A stretch of DNA of 10,510 nt. Source: Bacillota bacterium. GTDB taxonomy: Bacteria > Bacillota > Clostridia > Christensenellales > Aristaeellaceae. The DNA lies in contig JAEZTL010000059.1 of NCBI GenBank assembly GCA_023421395.1, positions 1 to 10,510 of the forward strand, given 5' to 3'. Numbering within the stretch: the stretch's first letter is position 1; the number at the start of each line of letters is the position of its first letter. Position numbers and translations under genes: made by a program. A model generated the notes under the pieces. The model made no database searches. It saw only the letters and a list, made by a program, of their open reading frames with translations, and was not told where the DNA came from. This document shows positions 1 through 7,261 of this stretch, in pieces.

Positions 1-472
1 AGCCGCACGCCACCTGCGCCCCGTCACAGTAGGTCAGTTCGTCCGGAAGCAATACCAGGTCCCGCTCGTCGCACAGCATGTACTCCGCCATGCCCCCGTC
101 CCGCTGCCAGCCGTAGGCCGCCCGGTGCGGGCTGGAGCAGGATATCTGATACCCCATCCGGCAGTCGTGGCACACGCCGCAGCCGTGAATGTGGTACACG
201 ATCACCCGGTCGCCCTTTTTGAACCGCACCAGCCCCGGCCCCTCCTCCACGATCTGCCCGCAGGGCTCGTGCCCGGCGATCATGCCGTCGATGTAGCCCT
301 CCGCGCCTTTGCCCGTGTGCTCCCGGTAGATCGCGCGAATGTCCGAGCCGCAGATGGTTGACGCCATCGTCTTCACCAGCACCTGCCCGTGCCCGGGCTT
401 CGGTATGTCAAACTCCTTCAGTTTCACCGTGCTGTCGCCCGGCAGCATCGCGCCCAGCATCTTCTCAGGCAT
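1..472 (-). CDS. Zinc-dependent alcohol dehydrogenase (MDR family), N-terminal part, cut by window edge
   Basis: This is the first 157 residues of a medium-chain zinc dehydrogenase, the GroES-like catalytic half; the NAD(P)-binding Rossmann half lies outside the window. Visible zinc ligands: Cys41 in TICGSD and the His68-Glu69 pair in GHEPCG for the catalytic zinc, and Cys98, Cys101, Cys104 and Cys112 (C-X2-C-X2-C-X7-C) for the structural zinc. That set is typical of sorbitol, threonine and related polyol or alcohol dehydrogenases, which oxidise a secondary alcohol to a ketone with NAD(P)+. The ATG overlaps the stop of the upstream dehydrogenase gene by 8 bases (ATGCCTGA), which suggests translational coupling. 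It is the last visible gene of the operon, so a role in the same catabolic route is inferred. The substrate cannot be told from this half. Confidence 0.88.
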   Translation of the reverse strand, partial: MPEKMLGAMLPGDSTVKLKEFDIPKPGHGQVLVKTMASTICGSDIRAIYREHTGKGAEGYIDGMIAGHEPCGQIVEEGPGLVRFKKGDRVIVYHIHGCGVCHDCRMGYQISCSSPHRAAYGWQRDGGMAEYMLCDERDLVLLPDELTYCDGAQVACG

Positions 473-1379
473 GTTCTTTCACCGCGCTTTCCATAAATTG
501 ATAGATGCAGCCCACATCCTGCCCGGCAAAACCCGAAGCCTTCGCCCGTGCCATCCACTCGGCCGCGCCGAGAAACGGCTCGAAGGAGAGCGGGCTTTGG
601 GACATCATCTCCGTCGCGTAGCGGATATCTTTTTCCGCATAGGCCAGGTCGAAACCATACGGGTACCGGCCGGACAGAATCTTCTTCGACTGGGTCTGAA
701 AACCGGCGCTGTTGGCCCCGCTTCCGCTGACAAGCGCGTAGAGCGCCTCGCGCTCGGCGCCCGCAAAATCGCAAAGCAGATACGCCGCGCTGGTTGCCGT
801 CCAGTTCAGGACGGCCAGCGCGTTGTTCAGAAGCTTCAGCGCGTGGCCGCATCCGGAAGGCCCCGCGTAGACCAATGTCGACGCGACACACCCCAGCAGT
901 TCCCGGTTCGATTCAAACACCGGCCGCCTGCCGCCCACTGCCATCGAGAGCGCGCCTTCCGCCGCCTGGGCCGGACCACCGCCCATCGGAGCATCCAGCA
1001 TATCGACGCCACGCGCCGCCAAGGTCGCCGCGATCGCGCGGGTGGAATCCGGCCGGGACGATGTGAAATCGACCACCAGCCGTACGGCGGCCCCCGTGGC
1101 GCCTTCGAGGCCGTCAGCGCCCAGCAGAACCGCCTCGACGGCCCTGTGGTCCGGCACGCACAGAACCAGCACCTCGCACCCGGAAAAGGCCGTCTTCAGG
1201 TCATCCACCACCTCGGCGCCGGCCTGTGTCAGCGCCCGGATCGAAGCATCCTGCATAAACTCGTTCCGCGTTCTTTGGGAGGACGGATTGCGCGCGATGG
1301 TGAGGCAATGCCCCGCGCGCAGAAAACTTTGCGCCAACCCTTTGCCCATCATCCCGCAACCGATCAAACCGACGTTCAT
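465..1379 (-). CDS. NAD(P)-dependent oxidoreductase, 3-hydroxyisobutyrate dehydrogenase family
   Basis: A 304-residue beta-hydroxyacid dehydrogenase, the usual length for the family. It opens directly with the Rossmann fingerprint GLIGCGMMG (glycines 7, 9 and 12). The family substrate-binding signature appears at residues 129-142 as DAPMGGGPAQAAEG and continues to a MAVGG. The catalytic lysine motif GCGHALKLLNN places Lys182 at the active site. Members reversibly oxidise a beta-hydroxy acid (3-hydroxyisobutyrate, tartronate semialdehyde/glycerate, 6-phosphogluconate-like) with NAD(P). A GGGAGG ribosome binding site sits 6 bases before the ATG and overlaps the end of the FAD-oxidoreductase gene, whose stop is one base upstream. 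The gene is therefore tightly co-transcribed and probably acts on a sugar-acid intermediate of the imported compound. The substrate is inferred only. Confidence 0.9.
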   Translation of the reverse strand: MNVGLIGCGMMGKGLAQSFLRAGHCLTIARNPSSQRTRNEFMQDASIRALTQAGAEVVDDLKTAFSGCEVLVLCVPDHRAVEAVLLGADGLEGATGAAVRLVVDFTSSRPDSTRAIAATLAARGVDMLDAPMGGGPAQAAEGALSMAVGGRRPVFESNRELLGCVASTLVYAGPSGCGHALKLLNNALAVLNWTATSAAYLLCDFAGAEREALYALVSGSGANSAGFQTQSKKILSGRYPYGFDLAYAEKDIRYATEMMSQSPLSFEPFLGAAEWMARAKASGFAGQDVGCIYQFMESAVKEHA

Positions 1380-1380
1380 C

Positions 1381-2745
1381 TCAATCCTCCCGGATGTTCA
1401 GGATCGCACCCTTTTGGGTAAGCGCTTCACGCAGCGCGTTCACGTCCAGCGAGGCGGGATCCACCTCTTTCTGAACGCTGAGCGCTGCCGCGATGCCGGC
1501 TGCCTCGCCCACCGCCATGCAGGTGCCCATGATGCGCGTCAGGCCAAAGGCGCGGACATCGACGGAAATACAGCGCCCGCTCATCAGAAGCCCCTTCACA
1601 TCCGAGCTGACCAGACATCCGTAGGGGATGCCCACTGCTTGATCGACGGGCTTCAGGTACAGCTTGTCCGTCCCGGGCAGATGTACGTCGATGTTGTACC
1701 CGGCCAGCGCGATCGTATCTTCCGGGATCCGGAGCGCTTCCACTTCCGCCAGTGTCAGCGTCTTCAAGCCGCGCACCCTTCGGGATTCCCGTCCGCCCAG
1801 ACAGGGCGAGATCGACGCAAGGAAGCAATTTTCAAAGCCCGGCGCATACTTGCGAAAGACATTCATCAGCATGCGGATTTGCCGGTGACACTCGAACTCG
1901 CCTCGGATGACGCTGTCCAGATCGGTCATATCCACGCCCAGCGCGCGGGTCGAATTGACCAGCACCTCGCCTTTGCTTGGCAAAGTAGTGAAGATGATCC
2001 GGTCGCGCGGCAGATCATAGTCCCCGGCCTCCCGGGCCATCCGGATCAATTCACCAAAGCCGGTGAAAGCGAAGCCCTTGGAACCAAAAAACTGCTCGTG
2101 CGTCTGCCGCATGCCGTAGGTGTTCGGAAGTTCGGTGGTCTCCGGGTGCTCCGCGATATAGTCAAGCACCTTTTGAAGATCTACGCCGCCGACATTAAAA
2201 CTAAGCGACGGCGGCTGCATCGCGCCATTTTGATCGCCCTTTTCACAGGCGGCCCCCGCAAAGGCCGCGGCACAGCCGTCACCGGTGGCGTCGATCAGAA
2301 CGGAGCAATCATATTGGCGCGCTTCGCCGCGGGCGAGTACGCTGATGCCCGTCACCCGGCCGCCTTGCACCTTGACGCCCGTCAACTCGCTGTAGAGCAG
2401 CACGTCCACCCCCGCGTCCTCGCACATCTCAAAGCTGACGATGCGCATCCACGCGGCGTTGACCGGCGTCAGCGAATTGTGTACCGGACAGCGGAAATGT
2501 CCGATGGTGCCGCCGTTGATTTTTTCCAGCTCGGCCACCATCTCCTGGGCGATACCGCCCAGCACCGTGTGCCCTGCCCGGTCGATGAATCCCAGCAGCG
2601 GGAGCCCGGAGACTGCCATGCCGCCCAGAATCGCGCTGCGTTCCACCAGCAGGACGCTGGCGCCCATGCGCGCAGCCGCGACCGCCGCGGGAATTCCGCC
2701 GGGGCCTCCGCCCACGACGATGACATCATACTGTGATTTAAACAT
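1381..2745 (-). CDS. FAD-dependent oxidoreductase (FAD_oxidored, PF12831 type)
   Basis: A 454-residue flavoprotein. The N-terminal dinucleotide-binding fold shows VVGGGPGG (residues 11-17; glycines 12, 14 and 17) followed by LLVERS with Glu35 in the position that binds the ADP ribose. A second flavin-contact motif, IDATGDGCAAAFAG, is at 151-164. The C-terminal stretch 385-422 (MSGRCIS, then GTCMAVGEAAGIAAAL) is the typical FAD-closing element of this family, so the protein is complete. No signal peptide or membrane segment is seen, so it should be cytoplasmic. Relatives are often encoded beside sugar ABC transporters and LacI regulators, but most have no defined reaction; I read it as a carbohydrate or polyol oxidoreductase without claiming a substrate. 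It lies 40 bases after the second permease gene and one base before the next dehydrogenase gene. Confidence 0.88.
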   Translation of the reverse strand: MFKSQYDVIVVGGGPGGIPAAVAAARMGASVLLVERSAILGGMAVSGLPLLGFIDRAGHTVLGGIAQEMVAELEKINGGTIGHFRCPVHNSLTPVNAAWMRIVSFEMCEDAGVDVLLYSELTGVKVQGGRVTGISVLARGEARQYDCSVLIDATGDGCAAAFAGAACEKGDQNGAMQPPSLSFNVGGVDLQKVLDYIAEHPETTELPNTYGMRQTHEQFFGSKGFAFTGFGELIRMAREAGDYDLPRDRIIFTTLPSKGEVLVNSTRALGVDMTDLDSVIRGEFECHRQIRMLMNVFRKYAPGFENCFLASISPCLGGRESRRVRGLKTLTLAEVEALRIPEDTIALAGYNIDVHLPGTDKLYLKPVDQAVGIPYGCLVSSDVKGLLMSGRCISVDVRAFGLTRIMGTCMAVGEAAGIAAALSVQKEVDPASLDVNALREALTQKGAILNIRED

Positions 2746-2785
2746 AGATTACGCTTCCCTTCCGCCTTCTCTTTTCTGGTGATTT

Positions 2786-3643
2786 TTATTCCTTGACGGA
2801 CCCTGCCGTCAAGCCGGAAACAAGGAGTTTTCCCAGAATGGTAAACACGATCAGCGTGGGAACGATCGCCGCCGTGGCCGCCGCGGTCAGCGGCCCCCAT
2901 TCGACCCCAAAGTAACCCAGGTACGTATAAATGCTGACCTGCACCGGGTACAGCGCCGGTGTGGAAACCAACACCGAAGACGCCACAAATTCATTCCACG
3001 CGCCCAGAAAGATGAACAGCGCGGCGGACGCCAAGGCCGGCAGCGTGATGCGCGGGATCAGCCGGAATAGGATGTAGGCGCGGGATGCGCCGTCCACCTT
3101 GGCCGCTTCGTCGATTTCCACCGGCACGCCCTCCATGCCGCCGACCATAATCCAGATGGCCATTGGAAGGTTATAGGCCGTATACAGGATTGGCAGCGTA
3201 AACCACCGGTTGGCAAAGCCCAGATACGAGAAGAACACATAGTTGGGGACCACCATCGCGGCCGATCCGATCGCCAGCGGGATGCCGCTCAATACCAGCA
3301 CAAAAAACGCCTTTCGCCCTCTGAACAAAAACCGTTTGAGCGCATACGCGGCCATCAGCGCCAGCACGAGGCCCAGCGCGATCGCGACCAGAGAATACAA
3401 AAGGCTGTTCAAAATGCCGATCAGAAACGTGTTTGAAAAAACCGTACGGTAGTGAACCAAATCCGTTTTAAAGCCCAGAAAACTGGGTGGATACGCCAAA
3501 ATGTCGCGCGCGGGCTTAAGGGAAGTCATCGCGCCCCAGATAAAGGGAATGAGGTTGACCAGCAGCACCACGAAAAAGGCTGCCTTTTCCAAAGCGCGGT
3601 GGCAAGCCGGCCGAAGAGCGCATTGCGGAGTCTTACACTTCAT
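2786..3643 (-). CDS. Sugar ABC transporter permease, MalG type (CUT1)
   Basis: A 285-residue inner-membrane permease with about six hydrophobic segments (first at roughly 21-38, last near 258-277). The cytoplasmic EAA loop that docks the ATPase is clear at 179-185, EAAKVDG, with a proline at 197. This fits BPD_transp_1 permeases that pair with a MalF-type partner to import oligosaccharides or polyol/glycoside substrates. The ATG lies 11 bases inside the end of the partner gene (GTGTAA stop, ATGAAGTG start), so the two are translationally coupled, as expected for a heterodimer. No ATPase gene follows. In many Firmicutes a shared MsmX/MsmK-type ATPase serves several such transporters, which I infer here. 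Confidence 0.93.
   Translation of the reverse strand: MKCKTPQCALRPACHRALEKAAFFVVLLVNLIPFIWGAMTSLKPARDILAYPPSFLGFKTDLVHYRTVFSNTFLIGILNSLLYSLVAIALGLVLALMAAYALKRFLFRGRKAFFVLVLSGIPLAIGSAAMVVPNYVFFSYLGFANRWFTLPILYTAYNLPMAIWIMVGGMEGVPVEIDEAAKVDGASRAYILFRLIPRITLPALASAALFIFLGAWNEFVASSVLVSTPALYPVQVSIYTYLGYFGVEWGPLTAAATAAIVPTLIVFTILGKLLVSGLTAGSVKE
2792..2813 (-). other. Hairpin over the 3' end of the second permease gene
   Basis: A perfect 8-bp stem, CTTGACGG pairing with CCGTCAAG around a 6-base loop. It ends a few bases before the TAA of the MalG-type permease gene and falls in the only intergenic gap between transport and enzyme genes. There is no U run after it in the transcript, so it is not a classical terminator. 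It could slow exonucleases or separate the transport and enzyme parts of the message. Part of its sequence is coding, so chance is possible. Confidence 0.35.
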
Positions 3644-4493
3644 AGCGCACCGCCTTTACATAGATCACGGACAGCAGGAATGTGATGACGAACAGGATGA
3701 ACGAGAGCGCGCTGGCCGTTCCAAACTGATAGTAGGTAAAACCCAGCCGGTACATCGGGATGGTAATGACCGATGTGCTCGTCCCCGGCCCGCCGCCGGT
3801 CAGCGTCAGCGGCACCACAAGATTGTTGATGTTGGAGAGCGTCAGGATGATCGACGAGATGAGCATGGGCGTCTTCAGCATGGGGAGGCGCACAAAGCGG
3901 AACAATTGCCATCGATTTGCACCGTCGATCATCGCGGCCTCTTCGATCGCCGGCGAAATGCCCTTGAGGCCGGCGAGGATTTGCACCATCGCATAGCCCA
4001 CCGTTCGCCAGGACATGACGAAGATGAGCGTCCAAAGCGCCGTCGAAGGCTGCATCAAAAACGGCGCCTTCCCGATGCCCAGAAGCGACATCAGGTAATT
4101 CAGAATCCCCAGATCGGTGTTAAAAATCCACTTCCATAAAAGTGCGGATACCACCATCGACGTTACCCAGGGGATCAGGACCGTGATCTGGATGGAATAG
4201 GCGAACAGGCCCGTGCACCGGTGAATCCACAACGCGAACGCCGTGCCCAGCACCAACGACACGGTCAGGCAAACCAGGCTGATATAGCCAGTCCGCACCA
4301 ACGCCGACATGTATTCGCCATTTTTGAATACCTTGACAAAATTGCCGAACCCGACGAAACGGGTGAACTGCATGTAATCGCACTTGAACAGGCTGCAAAA
4401 CAGCGAAAACCCCAGGGGAAGCAGCAATATGGAGAATATGATGACCATGCTCGGCAGCAGCAGCAGATAGGGATACAACGTTTTCCGTTCCAT
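3633..4493 (-). CDS. Sugar ABC transporter permease, MalF/UgpA type (CUT1)
   Basis: A 286-residue permease with about six membrane segments (first at roughly 8-30). The EAA loop is at 185-191 (EAAMIDG). The MalF-type signature LTGGGPGTST follows at 231-240, just before the last membrane spans, and separates it from MalG-type partners. The open frame extends 14 codons further upstream (to 4535), but a strong GGAGGT ribosome binding site sits 7 bases before the internal ATG at 4493, inside that extension. The shorter protein, beginning MERKTLYPYL, is therefore chosen. It forms the channel with the overlapping downstream permease and receives substrate from the binding protein encoded upstream. 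Confidence 0.93.
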   Translation of the reverse strand: MERKTLYPYLLLLPSMVIIFSILLLPLGFSLFCSLFKCDYMQFTRFVGFGNFVKVFKNGEYMSALVRTGYISLVCLTVSLVLGTAFALWIHRCTGLFAYSIQITVLIPWVTSMVVSALLWKWIFNTDLGILNYLMSLLGIGKAPFLMQPSTALWTLIFVMSWRTVGYAMVQILAGLKGISPAIEEAAMIDGANRWQLFRFVRLPMLKTPMLISSIILTLSNINNLVVPLTLTGGGPGTSTSVITIPMYRLGFTYYQFGTASALSFILFVITFLLSVIYVKAVRYEV

Positions 4494-4500
4494 AGGATCT

Positions 4501-4506
4501 ACCTCC
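4501..4506 (-). promoter_or_regulatory. Ribosome binding site deciding the MalF-type start
   Basis: GGAGGT, within a longer GGGGGAGGT, lies 7 bases before the ATG at 4493. It is the strongest Shine-Dalgarno in this stretch and would be buried in coding sequence if the upstream ATG at 4535 were used. Confidence 0.8.
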
Positions 4507-4531
4507 CCCAGAATGGCGGGATGCCCGTTCG

Positions 4532-4585
4532 TCAAGCGTTGGAATGGGAAGCCGCCCGCCTGAGCGGCTTCCCGCGACGGCTTGA
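4532..4585 (-). other. Intergenic hairpin between binding protein and permease genes
   Basis: A perfect 10-bp stem, GGGAAGCCGC with GCGGCTTCCC, around an 8-base loop occupies 4546-4573. A further outer 6-bp pairing (TCAAGC with GCTTGA, at 4532-4537 and 4580-4585) flanks it across internal loops. No U run follows in the minus-strand transcript. Such structures between the binding-protein gene and the permease genes of CUT1 operons are known to protect the upstream message or partly stop transcription, giving more binding protein than permease. The rest of the 247-base gap shows only a small CCGGG/CCCGG stem at 4675-4689. Confidence 0.6.
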
Positions 4586-4740
4586 TGCCATAGAAAACAG
4601 CAATTCACCCATAGAGGCGAGGGGCTCGACGCAAGGCAAGAAGCTGGAGCGATGCGCAACAGCGCCCCATTGAACCGGGAGCGCCCCGGCCATGCTCAAA
4701 AGACACCATCGCGACGACATATCCGCGTATGGATTTGGCG

Positions 4741-6039
4741 CTACCCCAGATTTCGCTCGTCAAAGGATTGGGCGGTCTCAGCCAGCGCTTCGGCCACGGG
4801 CTTCTTTTCCACGTAGGCAAGTTGCATGGTTCGCGCCAGGTCCGCCTTGAAGCCGTTAATCGAGAAAGCCGCATTGTAGATGAATGCATGGTTCTGCAGA
4901 ATATCGGAACCGACGGCCAGGTGCGCGTACTCCGGCTGGGACAGCACATCCTTGAGTTTATCCGCGGTTGATTTCAGAATGGGCACCTGTTTCCCTACCG
5001 TCACCCAGATCTCATCCATCTCCGGGCTGGCCAGCATCTCGACAAACCTGCCGGCTTCTTCCTTGTGCTTGCCGCCGGACCAGACGCCCACGTTCCATCC
5101 GCTGACAGCGGCCTTTCCGGTTTGGCCGTCAATGTCCGGATAGGGCATCAGCTTGACCGCCGCCGGATCAAACACGCACTGGGCGCGAATGCTGGGAATG
5201 CGGTTGGTGCCGCCAAAGGCCATCGCGTACTTGCCTGCGGCAAAATCGGTGTAAACATCCTCTCCCGAGGAAGAAGTCAGCGCGGTTTCCGGCGTGATGC
5301 CCAGCGTATCGATCATATCGATCTGATGCTGAAGCGCCGCCGCGCCCACATCATTGGCCCAATTGGCGCTGCCATCCTCGTTCAAGAAGTCGCCCTGATT
5401 GGATAACAGCGCTGCCAACAAGTAGAAGGAAGCGGCGTTCTCCTCCGAATACCCGGTGCCCAGACCCCACACCTGCATGCCGGTCGTTTCATCGAGAAAC
5501 GTCAGCTGCTTTGCCGCCGCCTCGAGCTCATCCCAGCTTTTAAAGTTGGGATCGATCCCGTATTTTTCGAATAGGTCCGCCCGGTAGAGGATGCCGAAGC
5601 AGTCCGCAGAGATATGAACCTGATAATGCTTGTCCTCTGTCGCCCCGTAGCGGAACAGCACGCTGTCGATGTCATCCTTCTGCGCCTGGGTCCAGTCCTT
5701 CATAAACATGTTTTCGAATGGCTCCAGGGATCCCAGCGTGATTGCCTGCCCCAGATCCTGGCCGTTGATCCAGATGATGTCGGGCGCGTCGCCGGTCATG
5801 TGGGCGGCGAAGAACTTGGCGGACATCGTGTCCCATTGCTGCGGTTCCACGACGATCTTCACGTCGGGATACTTTTCTTCATACATCTTGATCAACTGCG
5901 CCAGCGATTGGCAGCGTCCGTCGGTCTCCTTATTGGGGTCAAGGAATGTCCATACCCGCAGTTGTGTTTCACCGAGCGCGGCAGTCGACAGCGCGAGCGT
6001 CAGCGCGATCACCAGCATAAGCGAAAGGAATCTCCTCAT
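4741..6039 (-). CDS. Extracellular sugar-binding protein of CUT1 ABC transporter
   Basis: A 432-residue solute-binding protein of the SBP_bac_1 type, usual length for the family. A Sec signal peptide is clear: MRRF, then a hydrophobic core at about 5-20, with a likely signal peptidase I site after ALG at 21-23. The mature protein opens TQLRVWTFLDPN, the typical first strand of these proteins. The region around 310-345 (MPYPDIDGQTG, then SGWNVGVWSGGKHKEEA) is also characteristic. No lipobox cysteine is present, unusual if the host is a one-membrane Firmicute, where such proteins are normally lipid-anchored. The start is fixed by an AGGAGGGG site 5 bases upstream. It is the first gene of the transport operon and lies directly behind the proposed operator. 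Confidence 0.93.
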   Translation of the reverse strand: MRRFLSLMLVIALTLALSTAALGETQLRVWTFLDPNKETDGRCQSLAQLIKMYEEKYPDVKIVVEPQQWDTMSAKFFAAHMTGDAPDIIWINGQDLGQAITLGSLEPFENMFMKDWTQAQKDDIDSVLFRYGATEDKHYQVHISADCFGILYRADLFEKYGIDPNFKSWDELEAAAKQLTFLDETTGMQVWGLGTGYSEENAASFYLLAALLSNQGDFLNEDGSANWANDVGAAALQHQIDMIDTLGITPETALTSSSGEDVYTDFAAGKYAMAFGGTNRIPSIRAQCVFDPAAVKLMPYPDIDGQTGKAAVSGWNVGVWSGGKHKEEAGRFVEMLASPEMDEIWVTVGKQVPILKSTADKLKDVLSQPEYAHLAVGSDILQNHAFIYNAAFSINGFKADLARTMQLAYVEKKPVAEALAETAQSFDERNLG

Positions 6040-6044
6040 TGATA

Positions 6045-6052
6045 CCCCTCCT
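6045..6052 (-). promoter_or_regulatory. Strong ribosome binding site of the solute-binding protein gene
   Basis: AGGAGGGG lies 5 bases before the ATG at 6039 and immediately after the proposed operator palindrome, so operator and initiation site are nearly contiguous. Confidence 0.8.
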
Positions 6053-6076
6053 AAAAATCGTCACGTTCCGATTTTT
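6053..6076 (-). promoter_or_regulatory. Proposed LacI-family operator in front of the transport operon
   Basis: A 24-bp near-perfect palindrome: arms AAAAATCG and CGATTTTT flank a centre with ACGT at the exact axis (10 of 12 base pairs symmetric). Its core at 6056-6071, AATCGTCACGTTCCGA on the plus strand, recurs exactly once more in the window, in front of the lacI-type gene. Central CpG palindromes are the rule for LacI-family operators. It overlaps the expected transcription start, so binding should block the promoter. Confidence 0.75.
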
Positions 6077-6081
6077 TTATA
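6076..6081 (-). promoter_or_regulatory. Likely -10 element of the transport operon
   Basis: TATAAA on the minus strand, four bases upstream of the 16-bp operator core, exactly the spacing seen at the lacI promoter. At 17-bp spacing the -35 position (6099-6104) reads GGCGGG, which is poor. The promoter may need an activator or be weak. Read-through from lacI is also possible, since no terminator is visible between them. Confidence 0.5.
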
Positions 6082-6158
6082 AACGACTTGCGAAAGCACC
6101 CGCCGATTCCCTGTTTGCCTCCTTCCCCTTCTTTGGGCGGCCAGCTTCGCGGCGCGTT

Positions 6159-7196
6159 CTACAGCGTCCGTACGCTGCTTCGCTCCACGATGGAATACGG
6201 GACAATGGACAACTGTCTTTCGCGGTTCGGATTCTCTATTTTGTCAAAGAGAAGACGGCAGGCCTCGTATCCGAGGCGATGTTTGTTGCGCCGGATTGTG
6301 GTGAGCGGCGGCGTCATGAATTCCGCCAGCGCGCTGTCCTCAAAGCCCATGACGGAGATCTGATCGGGGATGCGAATCCCCTGTTCGTACATATAGCGCG
6401 CCGCGCCGGCGGCCAGCTCGTCCGTCGAGAAGAAAACAGCGGTCGGCTTTTCCTCGCAGCGGTTCCATATTCTTTGAAACGCTTCATATCCGCCCCGCCC
6501 GGTGAACGGAGCGCTGTCGACCAGTCGCTCGTCAAACGGGATTCCCTCGTCGTCCAGCGCCATTTTGTACCCTGCGAGTTTGTCAGGGGACGCCGCGCTG
6601 AATGGGTCACCGTTGACAAAGCCGATCCGCCGATGGCCGTGGGCGATCAGAAAATGCACGGCGGAATAGGAGGATTGAACATAATCGTTGCGCACGCAAT
6701 CGGTAATGTCGCTGTGATTGCCCACCACGACGACATTGTCTATGTAGGCGCGGATCCGTTCGATGTACTGTTCCGGGAAAACAGAGCCAATGAGAAATAC
6801 ACCGGCCACCGTGTCGGTTTTAATAAATTCGGGCAACGCCCTTGAGTCCGGGGACAGCTGGGCCCGCTCAATCAAGAGTCCATAGCGGGTTTTCGAAACT
6901 TCCGACATGATCACCGCGGTGATGTCATAGTAGTTGGATTCTACCATTGTATCGAAAAAACTCTTGTTGCTGTCAAACTGCACGTCATAGACCAGGTTGA
7001 CGATGCCGATATTCTGCTTCTGACGCGTGATGAGTTCGCGCGCGGCGATGTTGGGGCGGTAGCCTGTGCGCTCTATGGCGTTGAGCACCCGGGTGCGGGT
7101 AACAGGTTTGACGCAGGGGAGGTTATTGATCACCGCGGAAACGGTCGTCTTGGAAACGCCCGCTTCCAGCGCGACATCCTTAATGGACACCCCCAT
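6159..7196 (-). CDS. LacI-family transcriptional regulator
   Basis: A 345-residue regulator. The N-terminal helix-turn-helix is at 4-23 (SIKDVALEAGVSKTTVSAVI), followed by GYRPN at 45-49 and the hinge AARELITRQ. The rest is the periplasmic-binding-like sensor domain, ending in the family's PPLTTIRRNKHRLGYEA segment. The frame opens at a GTG at 7205, but GGGGGTG lies 6 bases before the ATG at 7196 and almost none is available for the GTG, so the ATG is preferred. It should bind a sugar or sugar-derived effector and release DNA. The gene sits immediately upstream of the transport operon in the same direction, and both share the same operator sequence, so it most likely represses the operon and itself. 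Confidence 0.93.
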   Translation of the reverse strand: MGVSIKDVALEAGVSKTTVSAVINNLPCVKPVTRTRVLNAIERTGYRPNIAARELITRQKQNIGIVNLVYDVQFDSNKSFFDTMVESNYYDITAVIMSEVSKTRYGLLIERAQLSPDSRALPEFIKTDTVAGVFLIGSVFPEQYIERIRAYIDNVVVVGNHSDITDCVRNDYVQSSYSAVHFLIAHGHRRIGFVNGDPFSAASPDKLAGYKMALDDEGIPFDERLVDSAPFTGRGGYEAFQRIWNRCEEKPTAVFFSTDELAAGAARYMYEQGIRIPDQISVMGFEDSALAEFMTPPLTTIRRNKHRLGYEACRLLFDKIENPNRERQLSIVPYSIVERSSVRTL

Positions 7197-7212
7197 CGCT
7201 CGCACCCCCAGG

Positions 7213-7228
7213 AATCGTCACGTTCCGA
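7213..7228 (-). promoter_or_regulatory. Second copy of the proposed LacI operator (autoregulatory)
   Basis: AATCGTCACGTTCCGA on the plus strand, identical over 16 bases to 6056-6071. The inner 14 bases have the symmetric form TCGnnACGTnnCGA. It covers the expected transcription start of the regulator gene, four bases downstream of the -10 hexamer. The outer A/T arms of the first copy are not kept here, so this site may be bound less tightly. Confidence 0.75.
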
Positions 7229-7232
7229 AAAC

Positions 7233-7261
7233 AGTTTACACCGTCTGCTTTTGCTTGTCAA
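7233..7261 (-). promoter_or_regulatory. Sigma-A-type promoter of the lacI-family gene
   Basis: On the minus strand TTGACA (7261-7256) is followed after exactly 17 bases by TAAACT (7238-7233). The -35 is consensus and the -10 matches four of six. The start would fall near 7226, inside the operator copy. Confidence 0.75.

Noticed and set aside
339..2736. Long plus-strand open frames (339-1421 and 1042-2736) opposite the dehydrogenase and flavoprotein genes
   Set aside because: The translations show no domain and low-complexity Arg/Ala/His/Pro-rich sequence. The minus strand has clear family motifs, ribosome binding sites and coupled starts. These are antisense artefacts of GC-rich codon use.
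4494..4535. Longer N-terminus for the MalF-type permease from the ATG at 4535
   Set aside because: It would include the GGAGGT ribosome binding site and adds a hydrophilic, non-conserved stretch. The ATG at 4493 is better placed.
7197..7205. GTG start for the LacI-family regulator at 7205
   Set aside because: There is almost no room for a ribosome binding site before it, while GGGGGTG is well spaced for the ATG at 7196, and the family helix-turn-helix normally starts within a few residues of Met.
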